64,000 nucleotides of DNA from an uncultured Candidatus Melainabacteria bacterium (GTDB lineage Bacteria; Cyanobacteriota; Vampirovibrionia; Gastranaerophilales; Gastranaerophilaceae): contig CAKUTH010000009.1 in NCBI GenBank assembly GCA_934691935.1, positions 62,001 to 126,000 on the forward strand, given 5' to 3'. Within the stretch, counting starts at the first letter, position 1, and each line of letters starts with the position of its first letter. Positions 50,755 to 58,935 of this stretch are shown piece after piece. The notes beneath the pieces are model-generated. The model was not told the DNA's origin. It did no database searches and worked only from the letters and a program-made list of their open reading frames with translations. The translations under genes were made by a program, and so were the position numbers.

Positions 50755-51150
50755 TTAACGTTTTGAGAATTGGAAACGTTTTCTTGCACGTTTGCGACCG
50801 TATTTTTTACGTTCTTTAACACGTGGGTCACGAGTTAACAATCCTTCTAAACGCAATACGTTTTTGTATTCTTCGTTAGCTTTAACAAGAGCTCTTGAAA
50901 TACCATGTCTGATAGCACCACATTGAGCAACGATACCGCCACCTACAGCTTTTACTTTTACATCGTATTTTTCTTGATTATCAGTCAAAACTAAAGGTCT
51001 GTATACTAACATTTCAATAGCAGGTCTGTTACCGATATAGTTTTTCAAAGTTTTACCGTTAACAAAAATTCTGCCTTTACCTTTTACAAGTTTAACTACA
51101 GCAATAGAGGTTTTTCTACGTCCAGTAGCCATAATTTCTTTATCTGCCAT
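50755..51150 (-). CDS. rpsI: 30S ribosomal protein S9
   Basis: 131 aa. ATGRRKTSIAVVKLVKGKGR and the C-terminal basic tail KYGRKRARKRFQFSKR that reaches the P-site tRNA. Start overlaps the rplM stop (TAATG). Last gene of the operon. Confidence 0.97.
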   Translation of the reverse strand: MADKEIMATGRRKTSIAVVKLVKGKGRIFVNGKTLKNYIGNRPAIEMLVYRPLVLTDNQEKYDVKVKAVGGGIVAQCGAIRHGISRALVKANEEYKNVLRLEGLLTRDPRVKERKKYGRKRARKRFQFSKR

Positions 51151-51587
51151 TATTTAGCCTCCTTTTCCAACACGATTGGTTTTTGTGCTGCGTGTGGGTG
51201 TTCAGCCCCGTTGTAAACTTTCAATTTTGTAAATTGAGTGTCACCCAATGTATTGTGTTGAAGCATACCTTTAACTGCTTTTTCAATCAAAAGTCTTGCA
51301 TCTTTTTCACGTAATTCTTTTACGCTAGCTGATTTCAATCCACCTGGGAAACCTGTGTGGTGGTAGTAAATTTTATCAGTTTCTTTATTACCTGAAACAA
51401 CAACTTTGTCAGCATTGATTACGATTACGAAATCACCTGTGTCAACGTTAGGTGTGTATTCAGGTTTATTTTTTCCTCTTAAAATATTTGCTACTCTAGT
51501 AGCCAATCTGCCAAGAACTTCGCCTTCAGCATCGATTAGATACCATTTTCTTTCTACTTCTAGAGGTTTTGCTGAATATGTTTTCAT
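51150..51587 (-). CDS. rplM: 50S ribosomal protein L13
   Basis: 145 aa from MKTYSAKPLEVERKWYLIDA; GGAG six bases upstream excludes the earlier in-frame ATG at 51599. GRLATRVANILRGKNKPEYT and KGMLQHNTLG are typical. Coupled to rpsI. Confidence 0.96.
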   Translation of the reverse strand: MKTYSAKPLEVERKWYLIDAEGEVLGRLATRVANILRGKNKPEYTPNVDTGDFVIVINADKVVVSGNKETDKIYYHHTGFPGGLKSASVKELREKDARLLIEKAVKGMLQHNTLGDTQFTKLKVYNGAEHPHAAQKPIVLEKEAK

Positions 51588-51626
51588 GCTTGTCTCCATT
51601 TTATTTTTAACTCTAATTAAAGAGTT

Positions 51627-52400
51627 TTAGTATTCTACTTTCATTAACGTCAGACCATAAGGACTGACTGTTGCTCCAGCTTTACGCCTATCACAAGCCT
51701 TCAAGACTTGTTCCATATGCTCTGCTGGAAGATTATGCCCTTCTATTTCTAAAAGGGTACCGACTATCGTTCTCACCATATTATAAAGAAATCTATTCCC
51801 CACAATATCAATAATCACTTTATCGCCGTCTTTTTTACAAACAGCGTTTTCGATAAAACAAATCTTGCTTGGGTTTAGCGTTCCAGAACTTTTGAAACTG
51901 GAAAAATCATGTTCACCCTTTAAAAAATCTAAAGCGCGTTGCATCCTTTCCATGTCAATAGGGAATTTAATTCTCATCAAATCACCGTCAAACGCATTTT
52001 TACATTTTCTGTTAACAAAAACAAACCTATAAAATCTACGTTTTGCTGATTTTTGAGCGTGAAACTCTCCGTCGACTTCCTTCAAATCACTGACAGATAT
52101 ATCGTCAGGCAAAATTTCATTCAACTGATAGACAAACTTTGAAGCAACAATAGATTTATCTGTGTCAAAATGAACTACTTGCCCAACTGCATTTACGCCC
52201 TTGTCAGTTCTTCCTGAAAAGACTGTTTTAACTAGTCGGTTTATATTTGCGGTATTGCTACCGCCAATTATCAAAGTGCTGAGTGCTTTTTCAAGTTCAC
52301 CTTGTATAGTTGGAGTTTCAATCTGCTTGCCATTTTCAAACTGAATTTGGCTACCTGCGTAATTTTTACCAATATACTGAACTTGGAGCGTGTAACGCAT
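51627..52400 (-). CDS. truA: tRNA pseudouridine(38-40) synthase
   Basis: 257 aa. Catalytic Asp in FSGRTDKGVNAVGQ, N-terminal VQYIGKNYAGSQ and C-terminal NRFLYNMVRTIVGTLLEI. Modifies the tRNA anticodon arm. Lies between rplQ and rplM as in many bacteria; its start is 4 bases past the rplQ stop. Confidence 0.96.
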   Translation of the reverse strand: MRYTLQVQYIGKNYAGSQIQFENGKQIETPTIQGELEKALSTLIIGGSNTANINRLVKTVFSGRTDKGVNAVGQVVHFDTDKSIVASKFVYQLNEILPDDISVSDLKEVDGEFHAQKSAKRRFYRFVFVNRKCKNAFDGDLMRIKFPIDMERMQRALDFLKGEHDFSSFKSSGTLNPSKICFIENAVCKKDGDKVIIDIVGNRFLYNMVRTIVGTLLEIEGHNLPAEHMEQVLKACDRRKAGATVSPYGLTLMKVEY

Positions 52401-52404
52401 TAGC

Positions 52405-52833
52405 TTATACCAATTGGATTAAAGCCATTTCAGAAGCATCACCGCGTCTAGGTGGTAATCTGAATATTCTAGTGTAACCGCCTTGACGGTCAGAATATTT
52501 TTTACCAATAACAACGAAAAGTTTTCTCAAAACTGTTTCGTCAGCAAGTTTTTTGTCTGCTTGAGGAGCATCAAAAACTTCGCCTGTAGCTAAATCCATA
52601 AATTTACCAGTTTCTTTGTCAAAAATGAATTTAGAAGCCTGACGACGAGCGTGAAGATCGCCTCTTTTTGCAAGTGTGATAATTTCTTCAGCGTATGGTT
52701 TCAAGGCTTTTGCTCTAGCCATAGTTGTTTTAATTTCACCGTGTACAAAAAGTTCAGTCGCCAAAGAACGCAACAAAGCATCTCTTTGATCCTTTGCTTT
52801 AGATAGCGTATGTTTTTTTGTTTGGTGTCTCAT
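52405..52833 (-). CDS. rplQ: 50S ribosomal protein L17
   Basis: 142 aa. MRHQTKKHTLSKAKDQRDAL start, ELFVHGEIKTTMARAKALKP core and GGYTRIFRLPPRRGDASEMA end. A low-complexity hairpin separates it from rpoA. Confidence 0.96.
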   Translation of the reverse strand: MRHQTKKHTLSKAKDQRDALLRSLATELFVHGEIKTTMARAKALKPYAEEIITLAKRGDLHARRQASKFIFDKETGKFMDLATGEVFDAPQADKKLADETVLRKLFVVIGKKYSDRQGGYTRIFRLPPRRGDASEMALIQLV

Positions 52834-52873
52834 TTTTTTGTCCTTTATATTATTTTTATTGTTACTTTTTCAA

Positions 52874-52947
52874 AAGTTAGTAGGTTAGTAAGTTAGTAGG
52901 TAAGTAGGAATTTCTTACTAACTTACTTACTTCCTCACCTACTTACG
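52874..52947. repeat. TTAG/TAAG low-complexity inverted repeat between rpoA and rplQ
   Basis: GTTAGTAGGTTAGTAAGTTA arm opposes CTTACTAACTTACTTACTTC. Similar elements at 53946-54019, 55859-55932, 58863-58935 and 60093-60131. Confidence 0.7.
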
Positions 52948-53913
52948 TTATACTTCTTCTTCCACTTCAGGGTTTGGAGCAAGGTCTAAACCAAAGTGGT
53001 GAAGTCTTTCGATAACTTCGTCAGATGATTTCTTACCGAAGTTTTTAATGTTCAATAAATCATGTTCTGATTTTTTCAACAATTCTGCCATTGAGTTAAT
53101 GCTAGCACGTTTCAAGCAGTTGTATGCTCTAACTGACAATTCCAATTCTTCAATTGTCATTGTAGGTGCATCAGCATCGTCCTCTTTTTCTTCTTCAATA
53201 GTCATTGAAGGAGCGATTACAGGCTGACCTGTGATTGCTGAAATTTGCATAAAATGATCTATCAACAAGTTAGATGCTTGGCTCAAAGCGTTTGTTACAT
53301 CAACTGAACCATTTGACCAAATTTCTAAAGTCAATTTATCAAAGTCAATTGAATCACCTACACGAGTATTTTCTACTGTGTAGCTAACACGTTTGATAGG
53401 CATAAATGTTGCATCTATTGGAAGAACATCTATTGAAGCGCCTTTTGCATCTCTTGGTACGTCGTGAGCAACGTAGCCTTTACCTGTTTCTATAGTAACA
53501 TCAGCGTGGAAACTACCACCATCAGCTACTGTACAAATCAACCAATCAGGGTTAACAACTTTAACACCTGCAGGTAGTTGAATATCACTTGCAAGTACTG
53601 CTCCTGGACGATCAACATCAATTCTCAAAGTTTGAGGTTCTTTGGAATCAGTTTTTACAACCAATCCTTTAAGGTTTAGCATTACGTCGATAACATCTTC
53701 CAATACACCAGGAATTGCAGTGTATTCGTGAGTGATACCTTCAATCCTTGTTGAAGTAACCGCTGTTCCTTCAAGGCTTGATAAAAGTACTCTTCTCAAT
53801 GAATTACCGATTGTTGTACCAAAACCTTTTTCCAACGGTTCTATTACGAACTTACCGTATTGTGAGCCGTCAGAACTTGTTGTTGTATTAACATTTTTGA
53901 TTTTTAATTCCAT
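52948..53913 (-). CDS. rpoA: DNA-directed RNA polymerase alpha subunit
   Basis: 321 aa. N-terminal dimerisation domain (FVIEPLEKGFGTTIGNSLRR, LLSSLEGTAVTS), linker rich in acidic residues (about 230-250), and C-terminal HhH domain LELSVRAYNCLKRASINSMA with NFGKKSSDEV that contacts UP elements and activators. Confidence 0.97.
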   Translation of the reverse strand: MELKIKNVNTTTSSDGSQYGKFVIEPLEKGFGTTIGNSLRRVLLSSLEGTAVTSTRIEGITHEYTAIPGVLEDVIDVMLNLKGLVVKTDSKEPQTLRIDVDRPGAVLASDIQLPAGVKVVNPDWLICTVADGGSFHADVTIETGKGYVAHDVPRDAKGASIDVLPIDATFMPIKRVSYTVENTRVGDSIDFDKLTLEIWSNGSVDVTNALSQASNLLIDHFMQISAITGQPVIAPSMTIEEEKEDDADAPTMTIEELELSVRAYNCLKRASINSMAELLKKSEHDLLNIKNFGKKSSDEVIERLHHFGLDLAPNPEVEEEV

Positions 53914-53945
53914 GTTTTATCTCCTAGTTTTTGTTAACTATTTTT

Positions 53946-54019
53946 TAAGTAAGTAGGTTAGTAAGTTAGTAGGTAAGTATGATTTCTTCCTAACTTTCTT
54001 ACTTCCTTACCTACTCACA
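53946..54019. repeat. TTAG/TAAG inverted repeat between rpsD and rpoA
   Basis: AAGTAAGTAGGTTAGTAAGT opposite CCTAACTTTCTTACTTCCTT; same family as 52874-52947. Confidence 0.7.
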
Positions 54020-54622
54020 TTATTTAGAGTAGTACTCAATTACAAGCTGTTCTTTAAATTCTGGGTCTAATTCTTCTCTTTCTGGAATTCTATCGAATGT
54101 GATTTTAAGAGCATCTTTATCGATTGTCATCCAAGCAGGAGCACAAGCCATATCAATCAATTCTGTAACTGATTTCAAGAAAGCTGAGCTTCTTGATTTG
54201 ATTGTAATTACATCACCTGCTTTAACAAGGTATGATGGAATATCTACTTTTTTATCATTAACAAGAACGTGTCCGTGGTTTACGATTTGTCTTGTTTGTT
54301 TACGTGTGATACCCAAGCCAGCTCTGAAAAGAACGTTATCCAATCTTGATTCCAAAAGTTGTAACAAAATTGTGCCTGTTACGCCTTTTCTTCTTGCAGC
54401 TTCATTATAATATTTAGCAAACTGTTTTTCACTTACCAAATAAGTAAATCTGATTTTTTGTTTTTCAACAAGGTGAAGTGCATATTCAGAAAGTTTCTTT
54501 CTTACTGCACCGTGTTGACCAGAAGCAGTTTGTCTCATTGAAGAAGTTAGTTTTCTATTTGAAAGATCGCTAACTTTCTTATTTCTAAACAATTTATTTG
54601 TTGGTCCTGTATATCTTGCCAT
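54020..54622 (-). CDS. rpsD: 30S ribosomal protein S4
   Basis: 200 aa. MARYTGPTNKLFRNKKVSDL start; the S4 RNA-binding domain LESRLDNVLFRAGLGITRKQ with HVLVNDKKVDIPSYLVKAGD. No zinc-binding cysteines in the N-terminus (C- form). S4 is an assembly initiator and a translational autoregulator in several bacteria; a structured leader precedes it. Confidence 0.97.
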   Translation of the reverse strand: MARYTGPTNKLFRNKKVSDLSNRKLTSSMRQTASGQHGAVRKKLSEYALHLVEKQKIRFTYLVSEKQFAKYYNEAARRKGVTGTILLQLLESRLDNVLFRAGLGITRKQTRQIVNHGHVLVNDKKVDIPSYLVKAGDVITIKSRSSAFLKSVTELIDMACAPAWMTIDKDALKITFDRIPEREELDPEFKEQLVIEYYSK

Positions 54623-54642
54623 TATTTTCTCCTTTACTTTTT

Positions 54643-54685
54643 CGGGGCATCTATGGTTTATCTTTTGGCTTAAGATAAGCCCCCG
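54643..54685 (-). promoter_or_regulatory. Structured leader element before rpsD
   Basis: Outer GGGGC/GCCCC (54683-54679 with 54648-54644) and inner TTATCTT/AAGATAA (54678-54672 with 54664-54658) stems stack on the 5' side, ending about 15 bases before the GGAG site. Possible S4-responsive regulatory RNA. Confidence 0.45.
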
Positions 54686-54891
54686 CGGTTAATTTTTGTT
54701 ATCTTGGATTATTGGTAACTCGAAACTTTTCATTTCACTACATAAATTTTAAAAAATTTATTCCGTTCCACAAAGTTTCTCGTCGGGTCGTGCTGGGTTC
54801 GCTTTGTTGTTGCTCGCCATATTGGATAAACTAAAAATTTTTCCTTAAACTTGGCTCGCCTCAGCTCACACGGCGCACTAACCAAAATCCG

Positions 54892-55278
54892 CTATACACG
54901 TCTTTTCTTAGGTGGTCTGCATCCGTTGTGAGGAATTGGAGTAACATCTTTAATCAATGTAATTTCCAAACCTGCAACTTGAATTGCTCTGATAGCAGTT
55001 TCTCTACCAGAACCAGGTCCTTTGATGTGAACTTCAACTTTTTTCATACCTTGGTCGATAGATTTTTTTGCTACTTGTTCTGCTGCTGATTGTGCTGCAA
55101 ACGGAGTACCTTTTCTAGCACCTTTAAATCCTGAAGCACCAGCTGTTGCCCAAGCAATAGCATTACCTTGTGTATCAGTAGAAGTTACGATTGTATTGTT
55201 AAATGTTGATTGAATGTGTACAACACCTTGCAATACGTTCTTTTTTTCTTTTTTCTTTGTTTTTACTGGTCTTGCCAT
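54892..55278 (-). CDS. rpsK: 30S ribosomal protein S11
   Basis: 128 aa. VHIQSTFNNTIVTSTDTQGN, GASGFKGARKGTPFAAQSAA and the C-terminal TPIPHNGCRPPKKRRV are diagnostic. Part of the platform of the 30S subunit. About 270 bases separate it from rpsD. Confidence 0.97.
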   Translation of the reverse strand: MARPVKTKKKEKKNVLQGVVHIQSTFNNTIVTSTDTQGNAIAWATAGASGFKGARKGTPFAAQSAAEQVAKKSIDQGMKKVEVHIKGPGSGRETAIRAIQVAGLEITLIKDVTPIPHNGCRPPKKRRV

Positions 55279-55381
55279 TTTTACTTTCCTTTATGTTTTC
55301 TTTTTATAATTTTTTAACTTTTGCCCTCGCGACTTTGGCATTCTGTTAGCATTACGCTTACTTCAGCCTGCACAAAATTCA

Positions 55382-55753
55382 CTAAGCTGTTTTCTTTTTA
55401 GTAATAGCTAAGCCTTTTTTACCGCGTCTTGTTCTAGCATTTGTTTTTGTTCTTTGCCCACGGCATGGAAGGTTACGTTTGTGTCTCATACCTCTGTATG
55501 AACCGATTTCTTGCAAACGTTTAATATTCATTGTAACTTCACGACGAAGATCACCTTCGATGTGGTAGTTAGCTAATTCGTTTCTCAACAATTTGATATC
55601 TTCATCTGTCAAATCGTCTGTTCTTAAATCTGGGGAAATCTTTGTAGCTTCAAGAATTTTTTTAGCTCTTGTAGGTCCGATGCCATAAATATATGTCAAC
55701 GCGATTTCCATTCTTTTGTTACGAGGTAAATCTACCCCTGATAGTCTTGCCAT
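55382..55753 (-). CDS. rpsM: 30S ribosomal protein S13
   Basis: 123 aa. MARLSGVDLPRNKRMEIALT, YIYGIGPTRAKKIL and YRGMRHKRNLPCRGQRTKTN. Forms bridge contacts between the 30S head and 50S. Confidence 0.97.
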   Translation of the reverse strand: MARLSGVDLPRNKRMEIALTYIYGIGPTRAKKILEATKISPDLRTDDLTDEDIKLLRNELANYHIEGDLRREVTMNIKRLQEIGSYRGMRHKRNLPCRGQRTKTNARTRRGKKGLAITKKKTA

Positions 55754-55858
55754 TGTTTAAATTTCCTTTCTTGTTGTTAGATTTTTTTGGGTATGAGGGT
55801 TAAATACTTCCTCACCAATCACTGATTTCGTGCGCAATTTCCACGTTTTGTTTTATCT

Positions 55859-55932
55859 AAAGTAAGTACGTTAGTAAGTTAGTAGGTTAGTAAGATTCTT
55901 CCTTACTTCCTTACTTCCTTACCCACTTACGT
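55859..55932. repeat. TTAG/TAAG inverted repeat between rpmJ and rpsM
   Basis: AAGTAAGTACGTTAGTAAGT opposite CTTACTTCCTTACTTCCTTA; it ends at the base next to the rpmJ stop codon. Confidence 0.7.
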
Positions 55933-56046
55933 TTAACCCTGTCTTTGTTTGTGTTTAGGGTTTTCACAAATTACGGCAATTCTGCCTTTTCTTTTGATAC
56001 ATTTGCATTTATCGCAAATTGGTTTTACTGATGATCTTACTTTCAT
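55933..56046 (-). CDS. rpmJ: 50S ribosomal protein L36
   Basis: 37 aa, MKVRSSVKPICDKCKCIKRK... with zinc ligands in CDKCKC, C of VICENPKH and the His. The zinc-ribbon form of L36, at the conserved position between infA and rpsM. Confidence 0.95.
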   Translation of the reverse strand: MKVRSSVKPICDKCKCIKRKGRIAVICENPKHKQRQG

Positions 56047-56147
56047 TTTGTTTTTCCTTTATGTTTTATGTTCGTGAGATTTTCTTTTGAACGAGAAGTG
56101 AATAGCGGAAGGTGAAAACACCCTTGCGATTCGCTTTGCTCACAGAC

Positions 56148-56363
56148 CTATTTAAGTCTGAATGTTATTCTACCTCTGCTCAAATCGTAAGGGGTCATTT
56201 CAACTTTCACTTTATCCCCTGGTAAAATTCTGATAAAATTCTTTCTGATTTTACCTGATATATGAGCGAGTATTTCATGGTCATTTTCGAGTTTTACGCG
56301 AAACATTGCATTCGGCATAGCCTCTAAAATAGTACCTTCTAATTCAATTACGTCTTTTGCCAT
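56148..56363 (-). CDS. infA: Translation initiation factor IF-1
   Basis: 71 aa OB-fold protein. MAKDVIELEGTILEAMPNAM, HISGKIRKNFIRILPGDKV and DLSRGRITFRLK. First gene of the ribosomal operon; promoter upstream. Confidence 0.97.
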   Translation of the reverse strand: MAKDVIELEGTILEAMPNAMFRVKLENDHEILAHISGKIRKNFIRILPGDKVKVEMTPYDLSRGRITFRLK

Positions 56364-56393
56364 TTAACTTTCCTTTTCAAATTTCGGCATGAT

Positions 56394-56407
56394 TGCACAA
56401 TTGTGCA
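56394..56407. promoter_or_regulatory. Perfect palindrome at the infA operon start
   Basis: TGCACAATTGTGCA, 14 bases, positioned just after the predicted transcription start; operator or 5' UTR hairpin. Confidence 0.45.
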
Positions 56408-56415
56408 CTTTAACA

Positions 56416-56443
56416 ATCATATTCGGTAAATATTAGTTTGCAA
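56416..56443 (-). promoter_or_regulatory. Promoter of the infA operon
   Basis: Minus-strand TTGCAA (56443-56438), 16-base spacer, TATGAT (56421-56416). Confidence 0.55.
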
Positions 56444-56783
56444 GGGGTTTGGGCATGTTTTTGGTCAATATTTTATGACAAAATCGTGAATGTTTTTATA
56501 AAAAAGCCACAGTTTCAATATCCGCAAGCATGATAAAGAATGCCTATTTTGAGAACTTTTAGACAGTTTGTAAATTTTTCTTAATATTTTTAATTATTTT
56601 ATTTTTTATTAAACAGACATGAGTTATATTAACTTTCATTACAATTTTTATATTTTCTGAAATCTTCTGGGAATAATATTTTTAGTATATATAGAGAGAT
56701 AAAATTTTATACAAAAATTTCTTTAATGAGATTGCGACGTCAGGCATTTGCCTTCCTTGCAATGACAAATCGGAGGTTACATT
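56444..56783. other. Intergenic region upstream of the 128-aa protein
   Basis: AT-rich, no gene. Contains a GAGATTGCGACG...CTTGCAATGACAA repeat (56728-56768) related to the hairpin near 12967-12993, and the GGAGG site for the next gene. Confidence 0.6.
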
Positions 56784-57170
56784 ATGAGTATAAAAGTTGA
56801 CGGAATTCAATCTGAGGACGAACTTAAAAAAGCGCAGGCTTCGGCTCAAGCGCAGGGTACATCCATCACAAATTATAACGAATGGTCTGAAATTTTAAAA
56901 AGTTTTGAAGAAAACGGCATTGAAAGTACGGGCTCATATTCTGGCGATAAAGCAAGAATGCAAGAAATTGAAAGATTAACTGAGCAGTTCGTCGAAAAAA
57001 TTCAAACCGAACAACAAGTACAAAAATCAGAACCGCAAAACAAAGAAACAGAAAAAGTTCAAAAAACTGTTGACACTGACCGTCAGCAAGAGCTCAAAGC
57101 TACAATCGCAAATGGCACAAGCTCAGAAATCTTGACAAACTACATGAAATACTATCACATGCTGATGTAA
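56784..57170 (+). CDS. Hypothetical polar helical protein
   Basis: 128 aa, not recognised. Begins MSIKVDGIQSEDELKKAQAS; very rich in Q, E, K, S and T with predicted helices, notably a KIQTEQQVQKSEPQNKETEK stretch. No membrane segment or signal peptide. GGAGG lies seven bases before the ATG. The C-terminus LTNYMKYYHMLM is more hydrophobic. Converges with lepB. Confidence 0.62.
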   Translation: MSIKVDGIQSEDELKKAQASAQAQGTSITNYNEWSEILKSFEENGIESTGSYSGDKARMQEIERLTEQFVEKIQTEQQVQKSEPQNKETEKVQKTVDTDRQQELKATIANGTSSEILTNYMKYYHMLM

Positions 57171-57184
57171 ATTAGACAAGACAG

Positions 57185-57835
57185 CTATTTATTTAGCATT
57201 TTAACTCTATTCAATGGCCAGAAAAGCACAACCGCCCTTCCGATAAATCGTTCTTCTGGTAAAAATCCCCACCATCTGCCATCAAAAGAGTTTCCACGGT
57301 TATCACCCATCATTAAATATTTGTGCTCTGGGATAACAATAGGCCCGCAAATCATATCTTCCGTGCAAGGTTTGTCGTAATATTCACTTCTTATATAATT
57401 TTCTTCAAGCGGTTTATCGTTAATATAAACGATACTTTTGCCTGTGCTATCAGTTTTTATTTCAAACTTATCCCCAGGAGTCCCGATTACGCGCTTGATA
57501 TAAGCTACATCCTTGCAGAAAAAGCCTGTCAAACGAGAGAACACACGCCAAGGAGTATTTGGAAGTTTTTCAAACGGCGGATAGAAAACCATTACATCAC
57601 CACGTTGAGGTTTTTTGTAAAATCTGGAAACTCTTTCCACGACAATTCTATCGCCTTCAATAAGCGTTGGGCGCATAGATGCTGAAGGAATCCAACGAAT
57701 TTCAAACAAGAAAAATCTTATTATAATTACCATTACAACTACAAATATAATTGTTTCTATGATTTCTCTAACTGTTGGGTTCAATTTTTCATATTCTGTT
57801 TTGAAATTGTTTATAAGTTTTTTTAATTTATGCAT
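57185..57835 (-). CDS. lepB: Signal peptidase I
   Basis: 216 aa. One N-terminal membrane helix (IIETIIFVVVMVIIIRFFLF), catalytic Ser in IPSASMRPTL, catalytic Lys in YIKRVIGTPGD, and box E GDNRGNSFDGRWWG. Removes Sec/Tat signal peptides on the outer side of the inner membrane. Overlaps the prenyl synthetase gene by 8 bases. Confidence 0.96.
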   Translation of the reverse strand: MHKLKKLINNFKTEYEKLNPTVREIIETIIFVVVMVIIIRFFLFEIRWIPSASMRPTLIEGDRIVVERVSRFYKKPQRGDVMVFYPPFEKLPNTPWRVFSRLTGFFCKDVAYIKRVIGTPGDKFEIKTDSTGKSIVYINDKPLEENYIRSEYYDKPCTEDMICGPIVIPEHKYLMMGDNRGNSFDGRWWGFLPEERFIGRAVVLFWPLNRVKMLNK

Positions 57836-58682
57836 CTCTCATTAGTTCCAAAAGCTCTACTAAAGCAAGTTTATATTCATTTTCATCAATCTTAGACAAG
57901 CACTTTAACGCTTCGTCGATATAATTATTTAACAAACTTTTTGTTTTTTCAATAGCATCCGATGTAACTTTTGTATCTCCCGAAAATATTACTGGCGCTG
58001 TATAAATTCCATCGCTTATATCTGTATTAGTAGTCTTGCAATTTATTAAATCATCACGGATTTGAAATGCTATACCAAAATTTTTAGCGAAATCTAATCC
58101 ATCATTATTAGATTTTGCCACAAGCAAACTTCCACAAACCGCTGTTTCGAATAGTTTTGCAGTTTTTTGTTCAGATTTTTTAATATATTCCTCAATTGTA
58201 GGGATTTGAAATTTCCCAAAATGTTGCGAGATTTCACCACTACTCATCACTTCCAACGTATCAGAAAACAACTTTACAAGCTCAAGATTGCCAATATCAA
58301 GAACTTTTTGCATAGCACGTGAAAGCAAATAATCACCAGTCATTACAGCTAATTTGTTCCCAAATTGAGAATTCAACGTAGGCAAACTTCTGCGCACCTT
58401 GCTATCATCAATCACATCATCGTGTATTAAAGATACATTGTGCACAAGCTCAATTGCAGATTGATATAAAACCTGCGCATCATCAATCTTTTCACCCAAC
58501 GCTTTTAGATACAAAAACGAAACAAACGGACGAATATGCTTTGACGGAGCATTTAATAACTCGAAAAGTTTTGACTTTAGAGGTTCTTGCACAACAATAC
58601 CGAACATCATATTTTTTAAAACGAGCTTTATGTTTTCTTGTTCATAATTCAGAATATTATTATATTTTTTTTGAAAGTTCAT
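57828..58682 (-). CDS. Polyprenyl (isoprenyl) diphosphate synthase
   Basis: 284 aa, all helical. First aspartate-rich motif HDDVIDDSKVRRSLPTLN, GDYLLSRAM, and second motif FQIRDDLIN, in which the last position is Asn rather than Asp. Condenses IPP with allylic diphosphates to make a quinone side chain or carrier lipid; chain length cannot be read reliably. Translationally coupled to lepB. Confidence 0.88.
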   Translation of the reverse strand: MNFQKKYNNILNYEQENIKLVLKNMMFGIVVQEPLKSKLFELLNAPSKHIRPFVSFLYLKALGEKIDDAQVLYQSAIELVHNVSLIHDDVIDDSKVRRSLPTLNSQFGNKLAVMTGDYLLSRAMQKVLDIGNLELVKLFSDTLEVMSSGEISQHFGKFQIPTIEEYIKKSEQKTAKLFETAVCGSLLVAKSNNDGLDFAKNFGIAFQIRDDLINCKTTNTDISDGIYTAPVIFSGDTKVTSDAIEKTKSLLNNYIDEALKCLSKIDENEYKLALVELLELMRDA

Positions 58683-58792
58683 AATAACATAATAAATTGA
58701 ATATATAAATATGTAAACCTTACTAGAAACATTGTGCGCTTTTCGCCCTCATGCCAGCAATTAGCGGGCGGCTCATACCTCTACTCAGCCTG

Positions 58793-58826
58793 CAAAAAAA
58801 AAACGACTTGCATGTGCTCGTCGTTA
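58793..58826 (-). terminator. Terminator after the 349-aa gene
   Basis: AACGAC/GTCGTT stem with an inner GCA/TGC, followed on the minus strand by ten T. Confidence 0.7.
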
Positions 58827-58862
58827 GAAAATCAATAGGAAAAAGGGAAAGGAAAAATATTG

Positions 58863-58935
58863 TAGTTAGTAGGTGAGTAGGTTAGTAGGTAAGTAAGAAG
58901 TTCTTACTCACTTTCTTACTTCCTAACTTACTTAC
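58863..58935. repeat. TTAG/TAAG inverted repeat at the 3' end of the 349-aa gene
   Basis: GTTAGTAGGTGAGTAGGTTA opposite CTTTCTTACTTCCTAACTTA; overlaps the stop codon of the gene at 58932. Confidence 0.7.

Noticed and set aside
52834..52948. CRISPR-like array made of GTTAGTAAG units
   Set aside because: Units are short, imperfect, contiguous and inverted in the second half, without spacers.
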